From positions 1 through 64,000 of the forward strand of contig NZ_JANZKY010000013.1 of assembly GCF_025770765.1 (NCBI RefSeq): DNA of 64,000 nucleotides, given 5' to 3'. The stretch is from Propionivibrio soli (lineage in GTDB: Bacteria; Pseudomonadota; Gammaproteobacteria; Burkholderiales; Rhodocyclaceae). Numbering within the stretch: position 1 is the first letter of the stretch; every line of letters starts with the position of its first letter. The notes under the pieces were generated by a model that saw nothing but the letters and a program-made list of their open reading frames with translations, searched no databases and had not been told where the DNA came from. A program made the position numbers and the translations under genes. Of the stretch, positions 34,730 through 41,772 are shown piece by piece.

Positions 34730-35740
34730 ATGTCTAAAGCCATCCGTCTGGCGGTCACCATGGGCGATCCGGCCGGGATCGGGCCCGAAATCGTCGCCAA
34801 GGCCGCGCTCAAGCTGGCGCCGGAAATCGCCAAGCAACGCATGGAGCTGCTTGTCCTCGGCAGTTCGGTCGCGTTGAACAAAGCGTGTGCGCAGTTGGGC
34901 GTCGACGTTGGGGCATTGCCGTTGAAGATGATCGACGTGGGGCCGGTCGCGGGGGAAATCGTCACCGGCCAGATCGCTCCGGTCGGCGGCGAATGGGCCT
35001 ACCGCGCGGTAAAGAAGGCGGCCGAGATGGTTCAGGCCGGCGAAGCCGACGCCATCGTCACGGCGCCGCTCTCGAAGGAAGCGCTGCACCTCGCTGGTCA
35101 CCATTATGAAGGCCACACCGAACTGCTGGCGCATCTCACCGGCCAGCGTGACGCCGTGATGATGCTTGCCCACGGGCCGATGCGCGTCACGCACGTCACC
35201 ACGCACTGCGCCATTGCTGACGTGCCGTCGCGGATGACTCCCACCCGCTTGCGCCGAGTCTTCTCGGTGACGCTCGAGGCTCTCGAATGCCTCGGATTCG
35301 ACAAGCCGCGTCTGGGCGTTGCCGGTCTCAATCCCCACTCCGGCGAGGGCGGAATTCTTGGGAAGGAGGACGAGCAGATCATCGCGCCGATCATCAAGGA
35401 GTTCGTCGACCAGGGTTACGACGTGATTGGTCCGGTGCCGGGAGACACGGTGTTCATCAAGCTGCGTGCCGGCCAGTTCGACGCGGTCGTCGCCATGTTC
35501 CATGACCAGGGCCATATCCCGGTCAAGCTCCTCGGTTTCGACGTCGATCCGGTTTCCGGCAAATGGCAGGCAATCAGCGGCGTGAATGTCACGCTCGGCT
35601 TGCCCATCCTGCGCACCTCGGTTGATCACGGGACCGCCTTCGACATCGCCGGCAAGGGCATTGCCAATCCGGACAGTCTGGTGGATGCCGCCGAGTACGC
35701 GCTGAAGTTGCTTGAAGGGCGCCGCCGCAAGGGCCTGTAA
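34730..35740 (+). CDS. pdxA2: PdxA2-type 4-phospho-D-threonate/erythronate dehydrogenase
   Basis: A 336-residue PdxA-family enzyme with all canonical motifs: TMGDPAGIGPEIVAK, GHTELLAHLTG, the metal histidines in VTTHCAIADVPS, GLNPHSGEGG and AMFHDQGHIP, and GVNVTLGLPILRTSVDHGTA with the phosphate-contacting Asn and Arg. GAGAGGAAA precedes the ATG at 34730. PdxA2 proteins next to DUF1537 kinases oxidise the 4-phosphorylated acid at C3; spontaneous loss of CO2 gives dihydroxyacetone phosphate. Pyridoxine synthesis is unlikely in this setting. It contrasts with the atypical PdxA homologue at 8273. Confidence 0.9.
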   Translation: MSKAIRLAVTMGDPAGIGPEIVAKAALKLAPEIAKQRMELLVLGSSVALNKACAQLGVDVGALPLKMIDVGPVAGEIVTGQIAPVGGEWAYRAVKKAAEMVQAGEADAIVTAPLSKEALHLAGHHYEGHTELLAHLTGQRDAVMMLAHGPMRVTHVTTHCAIADVPSRMTPTRLRRVFSVTLEALECLGFDKPRLGVAGLNPHSGEGGILGKEDEQIIAPIIKEFVDQGYDVIGPVPGDTVFIKLRAGQFDAVVAMFHDQGHIPVKLLGFDVDPVSGKWQAISGVNVTLGLPILRTSVDHGTAFDIAGKGIANPDSLVDAAEYALKLLEGRRRKGL

Positions 35741-35775
35741 CGGACACTTAGCATCATCACGCCAGGAGTTCAGCC

Positions 35776-36981
35776 ATGACGACCGCGACCCCGTGGCCGG
35801 GAGAGAATCCCGCGTGTCTCAATCCCCACCCCGACGATCCGTTGCGACTGATCGCCGATCTTCCATCGCCCTGCGTGCAGAATCACGCGGCTAACCTGAT
35901 GCCGCTGTCCAACGGCGATCTTGCCTGCGTCTGGTTCGGCGGTAGCCAGGAGGGAAAGTCCGATATCTCGGTTTACTTTTCCCGATTGCCTGCCGGCGGC
36001 ACATGCTGGTCGCCGGCCGTCAAGCTGTCCGACGATCCGGCTCGCTCCGAACAGAACCCGATTCTCTTTCCCGCGCCGGACGGCACCTTGCGGCTGTTCT
36101 ATACGGCGCAGAAGTCGGGCAACCAGGATACTTCGATCATCCGTTACCGCGTCTCGCAGGACAACGGCGTTACGTGGGGGCCGATCGGCGTGTTGTTCGA
36201 CCAGCCCGGAACGTTCGTACGCCAGCCGGTGATCGTTCTCGATAATGGGGATTGGCTCATTCCCGTTTTCTATTGCAGGACGTCGCCAGGCGAGAAATGG
36301 GTCGGCAACGACGACGTGAGCGCCGTGCGTATTTCGTCCGATCAAGGGCGCACATGGAATGAGGTTGAAGTGCCTGCCAGCGTGGGCTGCGTGCACATGA
36401 ACATCGAGAAGATGCCGGACGGCTCGCTGTTTGCGATGTACCGCAGCCGTTGGGCCGACAACGTGTACATGAGCCGCTCCGACGACAATGGGCGGACGTG
36501 GACACCCCCGGTCCCCACCGAACTTCCCAACAACAACTCGTCGATTCAATTCACTCGCCTGACGAACGGCCATTTGGCGATCGTCTTCAACGATTCGTCG
36601 GCGGCGCAGGCCATCGAACGTCGATTGTCGCTTTACGACGAGATCGAAGATGAAGAGCAAATGGCAAGCGCGGCGTCTCCGGCCGTCGAACCGACGCCCT
36701 CCGCCGGCCGACGCACGGCATTCTGGGGCGCGCCGCGCGCGCCGATGACCCTGGCCATCTCAGAAGATGGCGGCCGCACGTGGCCGTTCAAACGCAATCT
36801 CGAAGTCGGCGATGGCTACTGCATGACCAATAACTCGGAACTGCAGCTCAATCGCGAGTACTCGTATCCGAGCATCAAGCAGACGCCGGACGGTTTCATC
36901 CATATCGCCTACACCTTCTACCGCCAGAAGATCCGCTACGTGCGGCTGCGTGAGGAGTGGGTGAAGGCGGGCAACAAATGA
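35776..36981 (+). CDS. BNR-repeat (sialidase-like) protein, cytoplasmic
   Basis: A 401-residue six-bladed propeller protein with four visible Asp-boxes: SQDNGVTWGP, SSDQGRTWNEV, SDDNGRTWTPP and SEDGGRTWPF. The family is BNR_2/exo-sialidase-like. There is no signal peptide, so it should act in the cytoplasm. The arginine triad and other catalytic residues of sialidases cannot be confirmed by eye. Its place between PdxA2 and an alcohol dehydrogenase in a sugar-acid operon suggests hydrolysis or isomerisation of a glycosyl or lactone form of the imported substrate. This function is a guess. Confidence 0.75.
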   Translation: MTTATPWPGENPACLNPHPDDPLRLIADLPSPCVQNHAANLMPLSNGDLACVWFGGSQEGKSDISVYFSRLPAGGTCWSPAVKLSDDPARSEQNPILFPAPDGTLRLFYTAQKSGNQDTSIIRYRVSQDNGVTWGPIGVLFDQPGTFVRQPVIVLDNGDWLIPVFYCRTSPGEKWVGNDDVSAVRISSDQGRTWNEVEVPASVGCVHMNIEKMPDGSLFAMYRSRWADNVYMSRSDDNGRTWTPPVPTELPNNNSSIQFTRLTNGHLAIVFNDSSAAQAIERRLSLYDEIEDEEQMASAASPAVEPTPSAGRRTAFWGAPRAPMTLAISEDGGRTWPFKRNLEVGDGYCMTNNSELQLNREYSYPSIKQTPDGFIHIAYTFYRQKIRYVRLREEWVKAGNK

Positions 36982-37006
36982 ACAGGCAATACCGGGAGGC
37001 GGAAAA

Positions 37007-38161
37007 ATGAGCACCTACACCCTACTCAATGCCGGACGCATCGTCGCCGGGCCAGGAAGCGTCGCCAACATCACCGAGATCGTCGCCGAAATCGGCGCCG
37101 AAAAGGTGCTTATCATCACCGACAAGGGCGTGGCCGGTGCAGGCCTGATCGACAAACCGAAGGCGTTGCTGGAGAGCGCCGGGGTGGCTGTGGCCGTCAT
37201 CGACAATACGCCGCCCGAGCCGGATGTGGACCAAGTCAATGCCATCGTCGCGGCGGCCCGGCTGCATGCGCCGCAACTCGTCGTCGGCATCGGTGGCGGC
37301 AGCGCCATGGACGTGGCGAAGGTCGCGGCTGTCTTGCTGGCTAACGACGTGTCATTGCGCGACTTGCTGAACAAGGCGCCGATCGCCAGCCGCGGCGTGC
37401 CGACGCTGATGATTCCGACGACAGCCGGAACCGGCTCGGAAGCAACGCCGAACAGCATCGTCCTGGTGCCCGAAGACGAACTGAAGGTGGGCATCGTCAG
37501 CCCGAGGCTAATGCCCGACGTGGTGATCCTCGACCCGCAACTGACGCTCGGCCTGCCGCCTGCTATCACCGCATCGACCGGGATGGACGCCCTCTGCCAT
37601 GCGATCGAATGCTATACGTCGAAGAAGGGCAACCCGTTCAGCGAGATGCTGGCGCTCAAGGCGATTACGCTGATCTCGCGCAGTATCCGCAAGGCATTTG
37701 CACAGGGCGACGATCTCGAAGCGCGCCATGACATGCTGCTGGGTGCGATGTACGGCGGTATGTGCATTGCCACTTCGAGTACGACGGCGGTGCATGCGTT
37801 GGCCTACCCGCTCGGCGGCAAATACCGCATTCCGCACGGTATTTCGAATGCCATCCTGCTTCCTTTTGTGATGCGCTTCAATGTCGTCGGCAACGAGGGG
37901 AAGTTCCGGGACGTCGCCATCGCCATGGGTATCGACGTGGCCGGACGGTCGAACAACGAGGCGGCCGCCGCCCTGATCGAAGCGCTTTTCACGCTCAATC
38001 GCGACCTGCAGATCCCCGCCGACCTCAAGCGTTGGAAGATCACCGAGGCCGATCTCGATGCCTTGGTTGACGGCGCGGCGAAGGTGACGCGATTGCTCGA
38101 CAACAACCCTCGACCGATGAGTGTGGCCGACATCCGATCAATCTATGCACAACTCATGTAA
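37007..38161 (+). CDS. Iron-containing alcohol dehydrogenase
   Basis: A 384-residue group III dehydrogenase. GGGSAMDVAKVAAVL is the NAD(P) site, TAGTGSEATPNSIV the substrate-binding loop, and the metal ligands lie in GMDALCHAIECYTS and HALAYPLGGKYRIPHGISNA. GGAGG precedes the ATG. As last gene of the DeoR operon it may oxidise a polyol to feed the sugar-acid pathway or reduce an aldehyde from it; the lactaldehyde/1,2-propanediol branch is similar. Confidence 0.88.
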   Translation: MSTYTLLNAGRIVAGPGSVANITEIVAEIGAEKVLIITDKGVAGAGLIDKPKALLESAGVAVAVIDNTPPEPDVDQVNAIVAAARLHAPQLVVGIGGGSAMDVAKVAAVLLANDVSLRDLLNKAPIASRGVPTLMIPTTAGTGSEATPNSIVLVPEDELKVGIVSPRLMPDVVILDPQLTLGLPPAITASTGMDALCHAIECYTSKKGNPFSEMLALKAITLISRSIRKAFAQGDDLEARHDMLLGAMYGGMCIATSSTTAVHALAYPLGGKYRIPHGISNAILLPFVMRFNVVGNEGKFRDVAIAMGIDVAGRSNNEAAAALIEALFTLNRDLQIPADLKRWKITEADLDALVDGAAKVTRLLDNNPRPMSVADIRSIYAQLM

Positions 38162-38207
38162 AAAATAGGAGAAAATCTGGACTTTTGACCACTGAGTGGA
38201 GGGGGCG

Positions 38208-38933
38208 ATGCTTTTTTTATGGTCGAGCGCGTTCTGGGTCGGGATGCTGAAAATCGTGTGGGTCAACATCCTACTATCCGGAGATAACGCCGTTGTGATC
38301 GCCCTGGCGTCGCGGGCTCTTCCGGCATCGCAGCAAAAGAAAGCGGTTGTGTGGGGATCGATCGCAGCCATCGGCATGCGGATCGCCTTGACGATATTCG
38401 CGGTGCAGTTGCTCGGCCTGCCTTGGTTGAAGGCGATCGGAGCCGTCCTGCTGATCTGGATCGGCATTCAGCTCCTCACCGACGATGGCGGCGAGGACGA
38501 CATTGAGGAAGCGGGGAGCCTGCTTGCCGCCGTGAAGACGATCCTGATCGCTGACTTGGTGATGAGCCTGGATAACGTTCTCGCAGTCGCCGGCGCGGCG
38601 GATGCCGCTCCGCCCGAAACCAAACTTCTGCTGCTCGTGGTCGGACTTGCCTTGTCGATTCCCATCGTCATTTTCGGCAGCAGCATCGTTCTCAAGTTCA
38701 TGGATCGCTTCCCCGTGATCGTAACGCTCGGCGCCATGCTGCTTGGCTGGATCGCGGGTGAGATGCTTTACAAGGAAGAGGTCGTGGCGTCGTCCGTCAG
38801 CAGCATGGAATACATGCACTACGGGCTGCCCGTGATCGGCGCCCTGTTGGTCCTGATCATCGGCAAGGTGATGACCCGGCGTGCCGCCGAGGAAAGTCTG
38901 GTCACGGAAGCCGAGGGGGCCGCGGAGGAGTGA
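38208..38933 (+). CDS. TerC-family (YjbE) integral membrane protein
   Basis: A 241-residue protein with seven predicted membrane helices. NILLSGDNAVVIALASRAL and ADLVMSLDNVLAVAGAADA carry the paired conserved acidic residues (GDN and LDN) of the TerC/YjbE group, whose members export manganese or other metal ions. The ATG at 38208 follows GGAGGGGGCG. The gene is 46 bases after the alcohol dehydrogenase and overlaps the HAD gene by four bases. No manganese riboswitch fits in the short upstream gap. Confidence 0.87.
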   Translation: MLFLWSSAFWVGMLKIVWVNILLSGDNAVVIALASRALPASQQKKAVVWGSIAAIGMRIALTIFAVQLLGLPWLKAIGAVLLIWIGIQLLTDDGGEDDIEEAGSLLAAVKTILIADLVMSLDNVLAVAGAADAAPPETKLLLLVVGLALSIPIVIFGSSIVLKFMDRFPVIVTLGAMLLGWIAGEMLYKEEVVASSVSSMEYMHYGLPVIGALLVLIIGKVMTRRAAEESLVTEAEGAAEE

Positions 38934-39544
38934 AGGCACCCATCGATACCGTCGTCTTCGACGTCGGCAATGTCCTGATTCCTTGGGATCCACGTTGGCT
39001 TTTCCGCAAGCTGTTGCCGAGCGAAGCCGCTGTCGAAACCTTCCTTGCCGAGGTCGACTTCGCCGCCTGGAATGCGTTGCACGATGCCGGCCAGACCTTC
39101 GAGCGCGGCATCGCTCAACTCTCGGCTGATTTTCCGCACTATCGTCATCTCTTGCAGGCCTACTTCGACCGCTGGGAAGAGACGATCGCCGAACCCATCC
39201 ACGGTACCGTCGCATTGGCCCGTCGGCTGCGCGAAACCGGCTACAGGACGCTGGCGCTGACGAACTTTTCGCGCGAGACCTTCCCGCGTGCCGTCTGCCT
39301 CAACCCGTTCCTCAAGGAGTTCGAGGGCGTCCTCGTTTCCGGCGACGAGATGATCGTGAAGCCGGACCCGGCGATCTATCGGCTGCTCTGCGAACGTTAC
39401 GACGTGGTCCCCGAGCGGGCCGTGTTCATCGACGACAGCCCGGCCAACGTCGAGGGGGCCAGGAACATCGGCATGCACGCGCTGCGATTCACTTCGCCCG
39501 AACAGCTCAGCACCGATTTGCAGGCCCTCGGCATCCGCGTTTGA
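38930..39544 (+). CDS. HAD-superfamily hydrolase (YihX/haloacid dehalogenase-like)
   Basis: A 204-residue HAD-IA enzyme with motif I VVFDVGNVLIPWDP, motif II LALTNFS, a lysine in KPDPAIYRLL and motif IV VFIDDSPANVEGA. It starts with GTG overlapping the TerC stop (GTGA) and is probably translated by coupling. YihX-like proteins dephosphorylate sugar phosphates such as glucose 1-phosphate. The substrate here is unknown and its link to TerC is not obvious. Confidence 0.85.
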   Translation: MKAPIDTVVFDVGNVLIPWDPRWLFRKLLPSEAAVETFLAEVDFAAWNALHDAGQTFERGIAQLSADFPHYRHLLQAYFDRWEETIAEPIHGTVALARRLRETGYRTLALTNFSRETFPRAVCLNPFLKEFEGVLVSGDEMIVKPDPAIYRLLCERYDVVPERAVFIDDSPANVEGARNIGMHALRFTSPEQLSTDLQALGIRV

Positions 39545-39570
39545 CGCGGTTTTGCGGCGCATAGCGCTTT

Positions 39571-40341
39571 TTAAGGACGCTGCCAGTCTGGCTTGTTGTC
39601 GTAAACCCAGCGGTAGTATTCGGCGCGCTGCAGCTTGGACGCGGCGCCGGTATCCAGACAGAAGCGCGCCTCCGGGTGCATTTGCAGGGCCGACGCCGGA
39701 TTGATGGCGGTCATCGGGCCCTCGGCCGCTTCGGCCACGGCCTGCGCCTTTTGTGCTCCAAACGCCAGCAGAAGTACTTCGCGCGCTTCCATGATCGTCC
39801 CGATGCCCATCGTGACAACGTGATGCGGCACACTTTCCTCGTCGCCGAAAAAGCGCGCGTTGTCTTTGCGCGTCTGCGGTGTCAGCGTCTTGATGCGCGT
39901 ACGCGAAGCGAGCGACGACGTCGGCTCGTTGAATCCGATATGGCCGTCGGTGCCGATTCCCAATATCTGCAGATCGATGCCTCCCGCTGCGCGGATTCTT
40001 TTTTCGTAGGCCGCGCAGACTCCCGGAATGTCTTTGGCATTGCCGTCAGGAATATGCACCCGGGCCCTGTCGATGTTGACGTGGCGGAAGAGGTTCGTCC
40101 ACATGAAGCTGTGGTATGACTGCGGGTGGTCTTGCGGCAAGCCGATGTATTCGTCGAGGTTGAACGTCGTCACGCGACTCCAGTCGAGCTTTTTCTCGAT
40201 CAAGGAGCGATAGAGCAGCAACGGCGTACTGCCCGTCGCCAACCCGAGCACGGCATCGGGTTTCTCGCGCAGTAGGCGGGCAACGATCATTGCCGCGATC
40301 TCCGTTGCGGCTTCCGGCGTTTCCTGGATGACTATTTCCAT
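39571..40341 (-). CDS. nagB: Glucosamine-6-phosphate deaminase
   Basis: A 256-residue enzyme with GLATGSTPLLLYRSL, FNLDEYIGL, the catalytic histidine in GTDGHIGFNEP and TLTPQTRKDNARFF. It converts glucosamine 6-phosphate to fructose 6-phosphate and ammonia, the last step of N-acetylglucosamine use. It lies 71 bases downstream of nagA in the same direction. Length is normal for the short bacterial form. Confidence 0.93.
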   Translation of the reverse strand: MEIVIQETPEAATEIAAMIVARLLREKPDAVLGLATGSTPLLLYRSLIEKKLDWSRVTTFNLDEYIGLPQDHPQSYHSFMWTNLFRHVNIDRARVHIPDGNAKDIPGVCAAYEKRIRAAGGIDLQILGIGTDGHIGFNEPTSSLASRTRIKTLTPQTRKDNARFFGDEESVPHHVVTMGIGTIMEAREVLLLAFGAQKAQAVAEAAEGPMTAINPASALQMHPEARFCLDTGAASKLQRAEYYRWVYDNKPDWQRP

Positions 40342-40412
40342 CTATGTTCCATTGATTTCGGTTTGGACGGCGAAGAAAAGCACGGCGGCGCCGGCGTGAT
40401 CGGGTTGCGCCG

Positions 40413-41525
40413 TCAATGGTGGCAAAGGTTGATCGCCTCGCCTTCGACGAACACATGCGTCAGATGCATCTGCGGCGACATGACGACGATATCGGCGTAG
40501 GCCACTGGCTGGAGCCGTCCGCGTTCAAACTCGCCGAGGTAGTCCGCCGGGAAGGTGGATACGTGGCGCGCTGCTTCATCGATTGGTATACCGATCGACA
40601 GCAAGTTGCGGAAAGCCTGGTCCATGGTCAGAACGCTTCCCGCCAGCGTGCCGTCAGCAAGCCGGACACCGCCCATGCAACGGGTGACGCGCTGCGATCC
40701 AAGGTGATACTCGCCGTCCGGCATGCCGGCACCGGAGGTCGAATCCGTCACGCAATAGAGTTTGGGGATCGCCCGCTTTGCCGCCCGGATTGCGCCGGGG
40801 TGGACATGTAGCAAATCCGGAATGATTTCGGCATACTCGGCGTGCGCCAGCGCCGCGCCGACCATGCCCGGCTTGCGGTGATGCAGTTCGCTCATTGCGT
40901 TGAACAAGTGGGTGAAGCCGCCGGCTCCGGCGTCGAGCGCAGCCACGCCGTCCTCATAGCTGCCGTTGCTGTGGCCGATCTGCGGCACGATGCCGGCCAC
41001 CTTCAACTGGCGAATGAAATCCAGATGACCGGCGAGTTCTGGCGCAATCGTCAGTACGCGGATCGTTGCCAAGGCGTTCAACGCCCCGAGTTCCTCCGGC
41101 GTTGCCGGACGGCAGTCGTTGGGTTGGGCGCCGAGCCGGCCGGGGTTGATGAACGGGCCTTCGAGATGGACGCCGAGAACGCGCGCGCCGCCTTCCGCGC
41201 GGGACCGCATGGCCCTTCCTACATCGCGCAGGGCATGCTCGATTTCCGGGCGGCGTGCCGTCATCGTCGTCGCCAGCAGGCTGGTTGTCCCGTGGCGCGC
41301 ATGCGTCCGGGCCAACACGTCGATCGCTCCCTCGCCGTCCATCACGTCGGCACCACCGCCGCCATGCACGTGCAGGTCCACGAATCCTGGGAGAACGAGA
41401 GCATCGGCCGGACTGGGAGCCGGCACCTCTTCCCCCTCGATGGCGACAATTCGCGTATCGAAGGAAATCGATCCCTTCACCCATCCCTCAGGCGTCAGGA
41501 TGCATCCGGTGAGTTGATTCTGCAT
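40413..41525 (-). CDS. nagA: N-acetylglucosamine-6-phosphate deacetylase
   Basis: A 370-residue amidohydrolase. HVHGGGGADVMDG begins the metal site, LEGPFINPGRLGA holds the metal glutamate, and IGHSNGSYEDG plus GGFTHLFNAMSELHHRKPG carry the histidines. It removes acetate from N-acetylglucosamine 6-phosphate to feed NagB. The ATG at 41525 is preferred (AAGG upstream); a GTG at 41552 is in frame. The gene is divergent from nagF and shares with it a control region rich in ACTGGT boxes. Confidence 0.92.
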   Translation of the reverse strand: MQNQLTGCILTPEGWVKGSISFDTRIVAIEGEEVPAPSPADALVLPGFVDLHVHGGGGADVMDGEGAIDVLARTHARHGTTSLLATTMTARRPEIEHALRDVGRAMRSRAEGGARVLGVHLEGPFINPGRLGAQPNDCRPATPEELGALNALATIRVLTIAPELAGHLDFIRQLKVAGIVPQIGHSNGSYEDGVAALDAGAGGFTHLFNAMSELHHRKPGMVGAALAHAEYAEIIPDLLHVHPGAIRAAKRAIPKLYCVTDSTSGAGMPDGEYHLGSQRVTRCMGGVRLADGTLAGSVLTMDQAFRNLLSIGIPIDEAARHVSTFPADYLGEFERGRLQPVAYADIVVMSPQMHLTHVFVEGEAINLCHH

Positions 41526-41558
41526 AAGCCTTATCCGAATTGGTAATTCCACTATAGT

Positions 41559-41714
41559 ACCAGTCGGGCGAGGAGGTCAATGCGCTGACCGCTCTGTCAA
41601 GAAACGCCCACTGGTTTCTACCACGGCAGTATGCGAGAACTGTAGGAGAGCAGAGTTGCTATCCGCGAAGCGTGTACCTCGTTGACACGCTGTTACAACT
41701 GGTCTTACACTGGT
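41559..41714. promoter_or_regulatory. Cluster of ACTGGT boxes, candidate NagQ operators
   Basis: The nagA-nagF intergenic region contains four copies of ACTGGT: inverted at 41559-41564, and direct at 41610-41615, 41698-41703 and 41709-41714. Two of them extend to ACTGGTTTC, and the last two are spaced by exactly 11 bases, one helical turn. GntR/HutC-family repressors of aminosugar genes use ACTGGT half-sites, so these are likely NagQ binding sites controlling both divergent operons. Confidence 0.55.
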
Positions 41715-41772
41715 TTCATTCTAGTTAATCTGCGGGGGGCCGCGGTTACGGCGACCCGATATGGAGCCATCG

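Noticed and set aside
34730..35740. Pyridoxine biosynthesis role for this PdxA-family gene
   Set aside because: No other vitamin B6 genes nearby; the adjacent DUF1537 kinase and DeoR regulator indicate sugar-acid catabolism.
38162..38207. Manganese riboswitch before the TerC-family gene
   Set aside because: The gap is only 46 bases, too short, and the gene appears to continue the preceding transcript.
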